DNA of 64,000 nucleotides from CAVSJJ01 sp963728395 (GCA_963728395.1 CAVSJJ010000008.1:186001-250000); one strand, 5' to 3'. Shown: positions 25,849 through 35,135, counted from the stretch's first letter. The notes: generated from the sequence alone by a model not told the origin. Numbers and translations are program-made.

Positions 25849-26006
25849 CCTCCCACGCTGCCGGCCCCCGTCCCCACGGCGGCCCGCGGGCTCGGGATGA
25901 GCGGCCAGAGCCTCGGGGTCGACCCTGAGCCCGGACCCGACGGCTCCGGGGCCGATGGGTACGAATACGGATACTGGCCGGCGGCATCCCGGCGAAGACT
26001 CGGCGT

Positions 26007-27095
26007 ATGCCGCCGACCGCGACCGCTTCGACTCCCACCCACGGGCCCACGACCGAGCTCGCCGCGGCCGGTGCCCCGGCCGGGACGCGCCGCCCTACGC
26101 TGCGGGGCGGCGCGCTGCGACTGGCGCTCTCGGTCGGCCTCGCCACCGCCCTCGTCGCGCTCGTCCTGCCCCGGGTCACCGGGGCGGACTGGCCCTCGGT
26201 CGGGCACGCCCTCGCCCGGGTCGGCCCGGCCGGCCTCGCCCTCCTCGGCGCCGTGTGGCTGCTCGGCCTGTGGGTCCACACCCCCGCCCTCACGGCCGCG
26301 ATGCCCGGCCTGACCCACCTGCGGGCCCTGCAGCTCAACCTGACCGGCAGCTTCGTCTCCAACCTGCTGCCCCTCGGCGGGGCGGCCGGCACCGTGGCGA
26401 ACTGGTCGATGGCCCGCTCCTGGGGCTTCACGCCGACGTCGTTCACCCGATGGGCGATCCTGACGAACATCGCCGACACCGCGGTCAAGCTCGTCATGCC
26501 CGCCCTGGCCCTCACCTGGCTCGCGCTCGCCGGCATCGACGCGGGCGGCTCGGTCTCCGGCGCCGCATACCTCGGGCTCGGCGCCCTCACCGGTGTCGTC
26601 GCGGGCGCCTGGCTCCTCGGCAGCAGCGATCGGCCGGCCCGCACCCTCGGCTCCCTCGCCGACCGGATCTGCTCGCGGCTGCGCCGGAGCCCGGTGACGC
26701 CGTGGGCGGAGCGGGCCGTTTCCGTCCGCCGCGAGTGCGCCGAGCTCGCCCGCCCCGGCTGGCGCGGGCTCGTGGCCGGCAAGCTCGGGTACGCCGCCCT
26801 CCAGGTCCTCCTGCTCTGGCTGGCCCTGCGGCTGCTCGGCGTTCTCGTCCACCCGGCCGTCGTCCTCGCGGCCTATGCCGCGGAGCGGATCCTCTCGATG
26901 GCGGTCATCACCCCGAGTGCCACGGGAATCGTCGAGGCCGGGATGGCGGGCGCGCTCACCGCCCTGCACACCCCAGCGGCGGGTGCGGTGGCCGGGGTCC
27001 TGCTCTACCGGGCGTTCGTCGTCGGCATGGAGATCCCGGTCGGTGGCGCGTGGCTCGGCTGGTGGGCCGCCCGGCGCTCCCGCCTCGGCTCATGA
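26007..27095 (+). CDS. UPF0104/lysylphosphatidylglycerol synthase-like membrane protein (paralogue 1)
   Basis: 362 residues, about eight membrane segments after a Thr/Ala/Pro-rich 35-residue N-terminus. The family hallmark is LNLTGSFVSNLLPLGGAAG followed by MARSWGF (about 110-140). The same blocks (INLCGSSVSNLLPGGGAVG and IARSWGF) occur in the gene at 57183-58262, so the two are paralogues. Such proteins resemble the flippase half of MprF, and many sit next to glycosyltransferases. The catalytic soluble domain of MprF is absent. A lipid-flipping role is an inference. Its ATG lies inside a GTATGCCG word. It overlaps the convergent DMT gene by six bases at a shared TCATGA. Confidence 0.82.
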   Translation: MPPTATASTPTHGPTTELAAAGAPAGTRRPTLRGGALRLALSVGLATALVALVLPRVTGADWPSVGHALARVGPAGLALLGAVWLLGLWVHTPALTAAMPGLTHLRALQLNLTGSFVSNLLPLGGAAGTVANWSMARSWGFTPTSFTRWAILTNIADTAVKLVMPALALTWLALAGIDAGGSVSGAAYLGLGALTGVVAGAWLLGSSDRPARTLGSLADRICSRLRRSPVTPWAERAVSVRRECAELARPGWRGLVAGKLGYAALQVLLLWLALRLLGVLVHPAVVLAAYAAERILSMAVITPSATGIVEAGMAGALTALHTPAAGAVAGVLLYRAFVVGMEIPVGGAWLGWWAARRSRLGS

Positions 27096-28043
27096 CGAGG
27101 CCACCCGGTCGCGGCGCGCGAACCAGCTGGCGAGGCCGGCGGCGACGAAGGTGACGAGGACGCCGAGGACGACCGCTGGCGTGACGTCGCCGCGGGTCGC
27201 GGGGGTAAGCAGGTCGAGGACGACCGCCGCGGAGAGCTGGCCGGTGAGGACGGCCAGGCCGTAGACGACGACACCGAGGTGCCGCACCGCCCAGGCGGCG
27301 ATCGAGACCACGCCGATGCCGCAGAGCCCGCCCCACCAGGCCCACCACGGGACGGCGTGCGGCAGGCTCGGATGGAACGCGCCACCGACCGAACGCACCC
27401 CGGCGACCGCCCCGAGTGTGAGCATCCCCATCGCGAAGTTGACCCACGTCGTCGAGAGCGGCTGCCCCGAGGCGACGTTCACCCGACCGTTGATGGCAAA
27501 CTGGATCGCCATCAGCCCACCGACGACGAGCGCGAAGACGACGGGCAGCAGGGCCAGACGGCCTTCCTGGAGGCGCGGCGACAGGGCGATGGCGACACCG
27601 ATCACGGCGAGCCCCGCCGCGAGGAAGCGGCCGGCGTGGACCGGGATCACGCCGCCGGGGCCGATCCCGAACCGGTCGGCGACGAGGGCGTTGCCGGTCT
27701 GGGCGGCGACGACGGCGATGGTGAACACCGCGACGCCGAGGATGGGTACGGCATACGACTGGGTGGCGACGAACAGCCCGCCGGACAGACCGCCGAGGAT
27801 CTGCCATCGGCGCAGCGAGCCGTCGCGCAACGCGCCGCGGATCCTCCGCAGCCCGGCCCGGACAGCAGGGACGGTGAGGACGAGGGCGGTGAGGACGAGC
27901 AGCCCCGTCCCGAAGCTCCACATCGCCGCCTCGACCGGCTCGCCGGTCACCGTCGCGAGCTCGCCGTTCATCCGTCCCTGGAGCGAGAGCAGGATCCCGC
28001 CGCAGGCCGAGCCGACGAGCGCGAGGGCGCCGTGATCGGGCAC
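27090..28043 (-). CDS. DMT-superfamily transporter (YdcZ/DUF606 type)
   Basis: 317 residues, about ten hydrophobic segments in two similar halves, each opening with a conserved Gly/Gln/Asn motif: GGILLSLQGRMNGELA near 16-31 and GGLMAIQFAINGRVN near 173-187. This repeated QxxxN pattern is typical of the DUF606 branch of drug/metabolite transporters. The start is the GTG at 28043, although no clear ribosome site is seen. It lies 58 bp after purH on the same strand, so it may be co-transcribed. The substrate is unknown. It ends tail-to-tail with the UPF0104 gene, overlapping six bases. Confidence 0.82.
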   Translation of the reverse strand: MPDHGALALVGSACGGILLSLQGRMNGELATVTGEPVEAAMWSFGTGLLVLTALVLTVPAVRAGLRRIRGALRDGSLRRWQILGGLSGGLFVATQSYAVPILGVAVFTIAVVAAQTGNALVADRFGIGPGGVIPVHAGRFLAAGLAVIGVAIALSPRLQEGRLALLPVVFALVVGGLMAIQFAINGRVNVASGQPLSTTWVNFAMGMLTLGAVAGVRSVGGAFHPSLPHAVPWWAWWGGLCGIGVVSIAAWAVRHLGVVVYGLAVLTGQLSAAVVLDLLTPATRGDVTPAVVLGVLVTFVAAGLASWFARRDRVASS

Positions 28044-28101
28044 GCGCCGGGCCCGGGAGGGCTCGGTGTCGACCCGCTTGGCCGGGACGCCGTCCGCCCG
28101 C

Positions 28102-29700
28102 TCAATGGGCAAAGTGGCGGGTCCCGGTGAAGTACATCGACACGTCGGCGGCCTGCGCGGCCCCGATGACCTCGGCGTCGCGCACCGAGCCGCCGGGAGC
28201 GACGACGGCGCGGACGCCGGCGTCGAGCAGGACCTGGAGACCGTCCGCGAACGGGAAGAACGCATCGGAGGCGGCAACCGCCCCGCGGGCCCGCTCCGCG
28301 CCCGCCCGGGAGACCGCGAGATGACAGGCGTCCACCCGGTTGACCTGGCCCATGCCGACGCCGACCGAGGCGCCGCCGCTCGCGAGGAGGATCGCGTTGG
28401 ACCGCACGGCCCGGATGGCCCGCCAGGCGAACTGCAGGTCGGCCAGGGTCCCCTCGTCGGCCGGCTCGCCGGAGACGAGGCGCCAGTAGTCCGCGTCGTC
28501 GCCCCCGCGGACCTCACCCTCGGCGTCGTAGACGACGGCGTCGACGAGGTCCCGGCTCTGCATGAGCAGCCCGCCGCCGATCGGGCGCACCTCGGCGCCG
28601 ACTCCCCGGCCGACGTGGTCCTCGGCCAGGCGCAGGATCCGGATGTTCTTCTTCCCCATGAGGATCTCGAGGGCCTCGGGCTCGTAGTCCGGCGCGACGA
28701 CGACCTCGGTGAAGATTCCCGCGACCGTCTCGGCCATTGCCGCGGTCACCGGCCGGTTGACGGCGATGATGCCGCCGTAGGCCGAGACCGGGTCGCAGGC
28801 GTGGGCCTTGCGGTGCGCCTCGGCGATGTCGGAGCCCACGGCGATGCCGCACGGGTTGGCATGCTTGACGACGGCGCAGGTGGGCTGGTCGCCGTGGTCG
28901 TGCGCCGCCCGGACGGCGGCGTCGGCGTCGACGTAGTTGTTGTACGACATCGCCTTGCCGTGCAGCTGGTCGGCCGAGGCGACGCCCGCCGCACCGCTGC
29001 GGTAGAGGGCCGCACCCTGGTGCGGGTTCTCGCCGTAGCGCAGGCCCTCGACCTTGTCCCAGGTCGCGCCCACCCAGGCCGGGAAGCCGCTGCCCTCGGA
29101 GGTGTCGACGACGACGTTGCCCATCCACGAGGCGACGGCGACGTCGTAGGTCGCGGTGTGCACGAATGCCTCGACCGCCAGGCGCTGGCGCTCCTCGAGG
29201 CTGAAGCCACCGCCACGGACGGCGTCGAGCACCGCGGCATACCGGCTCGGCTCGGTGACAATGGCGACGGTGCCGTGGTTCTTCGCGGCGGCGCGGACCA
29301 TCGACGGGCCACCGATGTCGATCTTCTCGATGCACTCCTGCATGGAGGCGCCCGAGGCGACGGTCTCCCGGAAGGGATAGAGGTTGACGACGACGAGGTC
29401 GAACGGCTCGATCCCGAGCTCCTCGAGCTGGGCGACATGGTCGGGGTTGTGGGCGTCGGCGAGCAGCCCGGCGTGGACGCGCGGGTGCAGCGTCTTGACC
29501 CGGCCGTCGAGGCACTCCGGGAACCCGGTGAGGTCCTCGACCCTCGTCACCGGGATGCCGAGGGCCGCGATCGCCGCGGCCGACCCGCCGCTGGAGACGA
29601 GCGCCACCCCCGCCTCGTGCAGCCCGCGGACGAGCTCGTCCAGGCCGGACTTGTCGTAGACGGAGACGAGGGCGCGGCAGATGGGGCGCTGGTCGCTCAC
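28102..29700 (-). CDS. purH: Bifunctional AICAR transformylase/IMP cyclohydrolase
   Basis: The last two steps of purine synthesis: formylation of AICAR with 10-formyl-THF and cyclisation to IMP. 532 residues from GTG 29700, which overlaps the purN stop (GTGA). The cyclohydrolase domain covers about 1-200 (SVYDKSGLDELVRGLHEAG, GRVKTLHPRVHAGLL, VVNLYPF, IDIGGPSM). The transformylase domain follows with YGENPHQGAALY, KHANPCGIAVGSD and the PGGSVRD near the C-terminus. It is coupled to purN as in most actinobacteria. Confidence 0.96.
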   Translation of the reverse strand: MSDQRPICRALVSVYDKSGLDELVRGLHEAGVALVSSGGSAAAIAALGIPVTRVEDLTGFPECLDGRVKTLHPRVHAGLLADAHNPDHVAQLEELGIEPFDLVVVNLYPFRETVASGASMQECIEKIDIGGPSMVRAAAKNHGTVAIVTEPSRYAAVLDAVRGGGFSLEERQRLAVEAFVHTATYDVAVASWMGNVVVDTSEGSGFPAWVGATWDKVEGLRYGENPHQGAALYRSGAAGVASADQLHGKAMSYNNYVDADAAVRAAHDHGDQPTCAVVKHANPCGIAVGSDIAEAHRKAHACDPVSAYGGIIAVNRPVTAAMAETVAGIFTEVVVAPDYEPEALEILMGKKNIRILRLAEDHVGRGVGAEVRPIGGGLLMQSRDLVDAVVYDAEGEVRGGDDADYWRLVSGEPADEGTLADLQFAWRAIRAVRSNAILLASGGASVGVGMGQVNRVDACHLAVSRAGAERARGAVAASDAFFPFADGLQVLLDAGVRAVVAPGGSVRDAEVIGAAQAADVSMYFTGTRHFAH

Positions 29701-30353
29701 GATGGGTGCCTTTCCGGTGGTGGGCTCGGTGTGGTGGGCAGGTCGGCGTGCGGTGACGTCGTCGAGGCGGGTCGGACGAGCCGGGCGACGACCTCGACGA
29801 GCATCGCGCGCTCGACGACCTTGATCCGCTCGTGGAGGGTCTGCTCGGTGTCGCCGTCCTCGACCCGCACCGCACGCTGGTCGATGATCGGGCCGGTGTC
29901 GACGCCGGCGTCGACGAAGTGGCAGGTGCACCCCGTCACCTTGACCCCGTGGGCGAGGGCGTCGCGGACACCGTGGGTTCCGGGGAAGCTCGGCAGCAGC
30001 GCCGGGTGGGTGTTGACGACCCGTTGCTCGGCGAGGACCCGGGGTCCGAGGATCTTCATGAAGCCCGCCGAGACGACGAGGTCCGGGGCGTATGCCGCGA
30101 GGTCGGCGGCGAGGGCGGCGTCCCAGTCGTCCCGGTCGGCGTGGTCGCGCAGCCGCTCGACGAAGGTGGGGATGCCGGCCCGTTCGGCGCGGCGCAGGCC
30201 CTCGGCGTCGGCACGGTCGGCGCCGACGGCGACGATCTCGATGCCGTAACCGGGATCGGCGGCCGCGTCGAGGAGGGCCTGGAGGTTGGTCCCGGAGCCG
30301 GAGACGAGGACGACGATGCGCCCGGTGGGGGCCGCGTCGGGGGTCTGGCTCAC
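29697..30353 (-). CDS. purN: Phosphoribosylglycinamide formyltransferase
   Basis: Transfers formyl from 10-formyl-THF to GAR in purine synthesis. 218 residues from GTG 30353. VSGSGTNLQALLDA near 18-31 is the phosphate-binding loop; VNTHPALLPSFPGTHGVRDA near 112-131 holds the catalytic Asn-His and substrate loop; HFVDAGVDTGPIIDQ near 145-159 includes the catalytic Asp. A -10 TACCCT (complement of 30361-30366) lies seven bases before the start with no Shine-Dalgarno. In mycobacteria purN directly follows perM; here a GH32 gene and a tandem repeat intervene, and purN seems to have its own leaderless promoter. Confidence 0.95.
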   Translation of the reverse strand: MSQTPDAAPTGRIVVLVSGSGTNLQALLDAAADPGYGIEIVAVGADRADAEGLRRAERAGIPTFVERLRDHADRDDWDAALAADLAAYAPDLVVSAGFMKILGPRVLAEQRVVNTHPALLPSFPGTHGVRDALAHGVKVTGCTCHFVDAGVDTGPIIDQRAVRVEDGDTEQTLHERIKVVERAMLVEVVARLVRPASTTSPHADLPTTPSPPPERHPS

Positions 30354-30406
30354 GGGCAGCAGGGTAGTGGAGCCCTGCGAGCCCGCTGCTCCCCCGTCCA
30401 CGAGCC

Positions 30407-30522
30407 TTCCCCCGGTGCTCGCCGGAACGCCCGGGTTCCCGGTCACCTCCACGAGCACCGACGCGCAGGTTCCCCCGGTGCTCGCCCGAACGCCCGGGTT
30501 CCCGGTCACCTCCACGAGCACC
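30407..30522. repeat. Tandem direct repeat, two 53-bp units with 63-bp period, each with an internal hairpin
   Basis: Units at 30407-30459 and 30470-30522 differ at one base in 53. Each starts TTCCCCCGGTGCTCG and ends CACGAGCACC, so GGTGCTCG and CGAGCACC can form a stem; an inner GGAAC/GTTCC pairing is possible in the first unit. The second unit overlaps the 3' end of the GH32 gene and provides its stop codon (30506-30508). Confidence 0.85.
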
Positions 30523-31756
30523 CGTGTCGGCCGACGGGGACCCGCAGGGACGCCAGCGCCGAGCCCGAGCACGCCTCCAGGACCGGACCGTCGGCGAGGA
30601 GCCAGACCCGGACACCGACGGGCAGCCGGGCCTCGTCGCGATCCGAGCGGAGGACGACCTCGTTGCCGTCGCGCATCGCCACGGCGAGGATCGTCCCCGC
30701 GCCGTCGACGAGCCGGACCGTGTCCGCCGGCCCCCGGGGCGACCACGTGAGGGAGGCCGGTCCGGCACCGGCCCCCACGTCGTTGCCGGCGGCCGATGCC
30801 GGACCGGCGGAGCAAGCGACGGCCTCGACGACGGCCGGATGCGGCTCGAGCGCGAGATCGCCGTCGATGACCCGGACGACGTACGGCACGCTCAGGGCCC
30901 CCGCCCAGCCGGCGTCCTCGTCGGCGATCCCGCGCAGCCAGAAGATGACGCAGGGCCGGCCCAGCGCGTCGCGGAAGACCGAACCGGCATAGGGACCCCG
31001 CGGTCCCGACGCCACCGTGACCCAGCGGTCCGCCACGAAACGCCCCTCGGCAGCGGACCCGACGGCCGCCGCCATGCGGTCGGTGCCGTCGTCCCACACC
31101 GAGACGAAGAGGACGTGGGCGCCGTCCGCCTCGACGAGGTTGGGGCACTCCCACGCGCGACCGGCCCAGTCCGGCGGGGCCGTCCCGACGACGACGTCGC
31201 CCTCGGGCTCCCAGGAGCGCAGGTCGGCAGAGGAGTACCCGAGCACGCCCGGCCGGCCGTCGCCCCGGCCGGCGCCGACGAGCATCCGCCAGCCCGCCCC
31301 GTCCGGCACGACCTGCGGGTCCCGGAACACGCGCAGCCCGCGACTCCCGGGTGGGACCGCCCCGGCCGCGTCGACGACCCACCGGCCCTTGCGCCAGCGG
31401 CGCAGCCCGGCGTCGAGCGCAACGGCCTCCCGGATGACGCCGAGGTCGTGGTCGGGGTCGGCGACGGAGGTGTAGAAGATCCGCGGCGCACCGGTCGGCG
31501 GCGTGACGAGACACCCGCTCCAGCAGCCGAGGTCGCCCTCACCCGGCTCCAGGGCCGCCGGAAGGTGCTCCCAGCTGAGGAGGTCGAGGCTCGTCGCATG
31601 CCCCCACGAGACGCCGGTCCGCCACGCGTCCCCGTCGGGCACTGCCTGGAAGAACAGGTGGTACGCGCCCTCGTGCCAGGTCAGCCCATGCGGGTCGTTG
31701 AGCCAGCCCCCGGACGGTGTGAGGTGGAGGCGCGGGCGGTCCGGGCCGGCGCTCAT
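30506..31756 (-). CDS. Glycoside hydrolase family 32 (beta-fructofuranosidase/levanase type)
   Basis: Hydrolyses sucrose or fructans. 416 residues with no signal peptide, so probably intracellular. The three catalytic blocks are intact: GGWLNDPHGLTW at about 14-25 (nucleophile Asp), FRDPQVV near 150 (transition-state Asp) and WECPNLVE near 206 (acid/base Glu). The five-blade propeller region is followed by a shortened C-terminal beta-sandwich. The last residues (GCSWR) and stop are encoded by the second unit of the tandem repeat, so the natural C-terminus may have been replaced. It lies 25 bp after perM, interrupting the usual perM-purN pairing, which suggests later insertion. Confidence 0.9.
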   Translation of the reverse strand: MSAGPDRPRLHLTPSGGWLNDPHGLTWHEGAYHLFFQAVPDGDAWRTGVSWGHATSLDLLSWEHLPAALEPGEGDLGCWSGCLVTPPTGAPRIFYTSVADPDHDLGVIREAVALDAGLRRWRKGRWVVDAAGAVPPGSRGLRVFRDPQVVPDGAGWRMLVGAGRGDGRPGVLGYSSADLRSWEPEGDVVVGTAPPDWAGRAWECPNLVEADGAHVLFVSVWDDGTDRMAAAVGSAAEGRFVADRWVTVASGPRGPYAGSVFRDALGRPCVIFWLRGIADEDAGWAGALSVPYVVRVIDGDLALEPHPAVVEAVACSAGPASAAGNDVGAGAGPASLTWSPRGPADTVRLVDGAGTILAVAMRDGNEVVLRSDRDEARLPVGVRVWLLADGPVLEACSGSALASLRVPVGRHGCSWR

Positions 31757-31781
31757 CCGGTCCTCATGCCGGCCGCCGGGC

Positions 31782-33047
31782 TCAGCGGCGCAGCCGCCAG
31801 GCGTCCCACGCCACGACGGCGAGGGCGCCGACCGCCAGCTCGACGGCGAGCGCCGCCACGAGCGGGAGGGCCGGTGCGCCGACGGCCGAGAGCTTGTACG
31901 TACCGAGCCGTCCGCCGCCGAAGGCGTCGAGGAGCCCGATGAGCACCGCCGTGAGGAGCGCGGAGGTGAGGGCGACCGCGGCCTTGGCCCGCAGGCTCGC
32001 GAGCCGGGCCACGGAGCCGAGAGCTCGGCGGCCGATGACGCCGCCGACGAGGACCGGCAGGAGGACGAGGGCGGGCACGACGAGCGGGAAGTCACCGGGC
32101 CCCGGGAGCGCGGCGAAGACCGGCACGATGGGCATCAGCCCGCTCTGGCTGCCGGTCAGGGTCGTCGAGGCCCCGTCGACGACCTGGAAGCCCGGTCCAG
32201 CGAGGAACGACACGGCCCACAGGGCGAGGTTGGGCAACGCGGCGGCCTGGGCAACGGCGAGCACCGTCCCGCCGGCCGCGCCCGCGCCGAGCGCGGTCTG
32301 GACATGCCGCACGTCGCCGAACCGCCAGGCGAGCATCACGACGACGAGGAGGAAGCCGACACCGACAAGGGTCCGCACGCCACGAAGGGCCGGGAGGACC
32401 GCGCGACGCAGGGCGTCGGGGAGCACCCGGCGGGCCAGGGTCGGGTCGAGCAGGTCCTCCTCGTGGCGCCGTTGGGCCGCGACCCCGGCGATGGCCGCGA
32501 GCGCGGGGATGGTGACGAACGGGTGGACGAGGCTCCAGCCCACCGGCACCACGGGGCCGGACCGGGCGAGGAGCAGGCCGACGCCGGTCACGGCGGCATA
32601 CCCGACCCACCAGGCGACGAGGGCGAGGACGGCGGTACGCGGCAGCGGCCCGTTCCCCCGCTCGCCGTCCGGGGCCCGGTACCGGACGACCCGGAACGCC
32701 CCATAGGCGGTCACCGCGAGGAGCAGGGCGGCCAGCCCGAGCGGCACGAAGGCGACCGTCGTCGGCGGCACGGCGAGTCGGGCGCCCGCCGACATGAGCC
32801 AGAGGGCGCAGCCGAGGCCGACGGCCGACCCGAGGGAGGACGACGAGCGGGAGTCCGCCGACCAGGCGAGGACCGTCGGGACGAGCACGAGGGCGGCGCA
32901 GACCAGCGCGGTGACGACGCCGGTCAGCAGCGCCGCGACCCAGGGCCGCCCCGGGCTCGGGCGCTCGTCGTCCCCGGACGCGGCCGGTCCCGGCCGGCCC
33001 GGGCGCAGCGCGTCCAACACCGTCATCGGGCCCAGTGTCACCGACAT
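31782..33047 (-). CDS. perM: PerM-like/DUF6350 polytopic membrane protein
   Basis: 421 residues from ATG 33047, which has a strong GGGGGAGGGG just upstream; ATG 33026 is an alternative. About ten hydrophobic segments with a cytoplasmic N-terminus. Sequence alone is only weakly diagnostic (long Ala/Leu/Val-rich helices; GNGPLPRTAVLALVAWWVGY near 127-146). The call rests on context: in mycobacteria perM (linked to cell division and persistence) directly precedes purN-purH and lies close to sucC-sucD, exactly the block found here. GH32 follows after 25 bp. Confidence 0.72.
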   Translation of the reverse strand: MSVTLGPMTVLDALRPGRPGPAASGDDERPSPGRPWVAALLTGVVTALVCAALVLVPTVLAWSADSRSSSSLGSAVGLGCALWLMSAGARLAVPPTTVAFVPLGLAALLLAVTAYGAFRVVRYRAPDGERGNGPLPRTAVLALVAWWVGYAAVTGVGLLLARSGPVVPVGWSLVHPFVTIPALAAIAGVAAQRRHEEDLLDPTLARRVLPDALRRAVLPALRGVRTLVGVGFLLVVVMLAWRFGDVRHVQTALGAGAAGGTVLAVAQAAALPNLALWAVSFLAGPGFQVVDGASTTLTGSQSGLMPIVPVFAALPGPGDFPLVVPALVLLPVLVGGVIGRRALGSVARLASLRAKAAVALTSALLTAVLIGLLDAFGGGRLGTYKLSAVGAPALPLVAALAVELAVGALAVVAWDAWRLRR

Positions 33048-33201
33048 CGCCCCTCCCCCGGCGAGCACACGCCGGTCGGGACCGGAATCGACCCGAACGG
33101 GCCGCCCGAGATGCCCCGGACCGGCGGCAACCCGAGCGCGGCCTCACGCGTCTGGCGTGGTGAGGCGGCGAGGATGGACCGGACCTGACTGGAGGTGACC
33201 C

Positions 33202-33738
33202 ATGGCGCGCAGTGCGGCGGCGGCCGACTTCGACGAGCTCTACCGCGGCTGTGCGGCACGGGTGGTCCACCTCGTCTATGCGAGCACCGGCGACCTCACC
33301 CTCGCCCAGGACGCGACGCAGGAGGCCTTCGCCCGGGCCTGGTCGGACTGGGACCGGGTGGGCCGGCACGACGACCCGCTGGCCTGGGTTCGGACCGTCG
33401 CCCGCCGGCTCGCCATCAGTGAGTGGCGCCGCTCGAAGGCCCGGGAGCGGGCTTACACCCGCCACGGGCCAGGGTCGGCTCCCCCACAGCCGAGCGAGGA
33501 CCGGGTGGCCATCACGGCGGCGCTGCGACGGATCCCCGACGAGATGCGCGAGGCCGTCGTCCTGCACTACATCGCGGACCTGTCCGTCGACCAGATCGCC
33601 GCCGAGACGGGGGCGCCGGCGGGCACCGTCAAGGCCCGGCTGCATCGCGGCCGGGCCCGACTGGCGGAGCTGCTCGCCGACGTCGAGCCGGAACCGAGCG
33701 GACCGAAGCCGACGCCCCGGAGAGGAGAGACGCCATGA
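33202..33738 (+). CDS. ECF RNA polymerase sigma factor (SigE/SigM-like)
   Basis: 178 residues. Region 2 spans about 10-75 (FDELYRGCAARVVHLVYAST, then AQDATQEAFARAWSDWDRV and WVRTVARRLAISEWRR), and region 4 about 105-155 (AALRRIPDEMREAVVLHYIA, LSVDQIAAETGAPAGTVKAR, LHRGRARL), with a helix-turn-helix matching -35 recognition. The GGAGGTGA ribosome site is close to ideal, in contrast to the many leaderless genes here. It overlaps the next gene by four bases (ATGA), so its partner is made in step. It is inserted, facing the opposite way, between perM and sucD. Confidence 0.92.
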   Translation: MARSAAAADFDELYRGCAARVVHLVYASTGDLTLAQDATQEAFARAWSDWDRVGRHDDPLAWVRTVARRLAISEWRRSKARERAYTRHGPGSAPPQPSEDRVAITAALRRIPDEMREAVVLHYIADLSVDQIAAETGAPAGTVKARLHRGRARLAELLADVEPEPSGPKPTPRRGETP

Positions 33739-35135
33739 CGAGCGAGGAGCAGTGGAGCATCGCCGAGGACGGGCGGGTGCGCTCGGCGCTGGCCGCGCTG
33801 CGGGACGACGTCGCCGCGGCGCCCCTTCCGGAGCCGGCCTTCATCCGCGGGCGCGGCGACCTGCGCCGGCGGCGCCGGGTGCTCGCGGCCGGCGCCGGCG
33901 TCGCGGCCGCCGCCGTGGTCATCGCGGCCATCGGCTTCGGCATCACCGGCCGCGGCAACGACGACGCCCAGCCCGCGCCCGTGCCCGCGACCCGGTCGAG
34001 CGCACCGCCGACCGATGCCTCGCCGAGCCCGACGACGACCGGGACGGCCGGGTATGCCGCCTTCCTCGGCATCGTCGCACCGCTTCCCGTCGCGCAGGAG
34101 TGGCGCGCCCTGCGCGGGGGTGGCCCGCGCACGCCCGTCGTCCAGGCCCAGCCGTCGCACGAGATGGCCGGCCTCGGCTGCCTCACCCCCACCGCTGCCG
34201 CGCTGCGCGAGGACGAGCGGGTCGTCGGTGACCCGGCGAACCCCGACGCGAGCCTGCTCGGCACCCAGAACCGGTGGAGCTTCGCGACGCCGGCGAGGGC
34301 CCGGGCCGCCCACCTGGCGATGGCCGGGCAGCTGCGGACCCAGTGCCACCTGCCCGGTCTCGCCGAGACGACGTCCGGCGACGTCGTCGGGACCCGGCTG
34401 TGGGCCTACGACGGCCCGGACGGCACGCACCGGATCGCGCTCGTCACCGCCGGTCGCGACGTCGCGGTCGTCGAGGCCGTCCCCGCCGACGGACCGGTGA
34501 GCGAGGCGGCCTTCGCAGCCTTTGCGACGACGATCCGCGAGCGGCTCCTCCGCTACGGCAGCACCGAGGAGCCCGTCGTCGTCGGTCCGAGCGGCTCGAC
34601 GCCCGCCGCCTCCCTCTTCGTCCCGGTCTCGGCGTGGACCGACGCCCTCGGCCGGGAGGTCTCCTCCGGCACCGGTGAGCTCGACGGCACTTCCGACGTG
34701 GCCCAGTGCGACGCGGACGGTGCGCTCTTCCGCGCGGCCGACGGCACGGCCTCCGGGACCTTCGGCATCGCCCAGATCCGGGTCCCGGCGGGGTTCGTCG
34801 GCCGCCAGCGGGTCCGGAGGATCGACGCCGCCTCCGCGCCCGAGGCTGCCGCCTCGATCAACGCCTACCTCGCCTCGGTCCGGTCCGGGTTCCTCGCCGG
34901 GTGTGCCTTCCCCAACGGCGAGGTCACCGCCGAGGCCGGTCCGACCGACGGGCTCATCAAGGCGAGAACGACCTTCGCGGACGGGTCACCGAGCCTGACG
35001 ACCTATCTCGGGGTCGGCCCGCTCGGCACCGAGGGCTACGTGACGACGATCGCGCTGTTCAACCTCGGCGACGTCACCGACGCCGGCGCCTTCGCCGCCG
35101 TCCAGGACCTGCTCGACGTCGCGGCCCGCCAGTAG
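33735..35135 (+). CDS. Putative membrane-anchored anti-sigma or sensor partner of the ECF sigma factor
   Basis: 466 residues. A cytoplasmic N-terminus of about 48 residues (EEQWSIAEDGRVRSALAALR) is followed by an Arg cluster (RRRRR) and one membrane helix at about 50-70. A Thr/Ser/Pro-rich linker then leads to a large extracytoplasmic region of about 370 residues containing four Cys in two similar lobes. The topology and overlap with the sigma gene suggest an anti-sigma factor, but the short N-terminal part lacks an obvious zinc HxxxCxxC anti-sigma motif. It could instead be a surface lipoprotein-like sensor. I do not recognise a named domain in the outer region. Confidence 0.7.
   Translation: MTSEEQWSIAEDGRVRSALAALRDDVAAAPLPEPAFIRGRGDLRRRRRVLAAGAGVAAAAVVIAAIGFGITGRGNDDAQPAPVPATRSSAPPTDASPSPTTTGTAGYAAFLGIVAPLPVAQEWRALRGGGPRTPVVQAQPSHEMAGLGCLTPTAAALREDERVVGDPANPDASLLGTQNRWSFATPARARAAHLAMAGQLRTQCHLPGLAETTSGDVVGTRLWAYDGPDGTHRIALVTAGRDVAVVEAVPADGPVSEAAFAAFATTIRERLLRYGSTEEPVVVGPSGSTPAASLFVPVSAWTDALGREVSSGTGELDGTSDVAQCDADGALFRAADGTASGTFGIAQIRVPAGFVGRQRVRRIDAASAPEAAASINAYLASVRSGFLAGCAFPNGEVTAEAGPTDGLIKARTTFADGSPSLTTYLGVGPLGTEGYVTTIALFNLGDVTDAGAFAAVQDLLDVAARQ

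Noticed and set aside
30407..30522. Tandem repeat as a CRISPR array
   Set aside because: Only two long units, 10-bp spacer, no cas genes.
29701..30768. N-terminal extension of the purH frame
   Set aside because: It reads purN and the tandem repeat out of frame; the GTG overlapping the purN stop is the family start.
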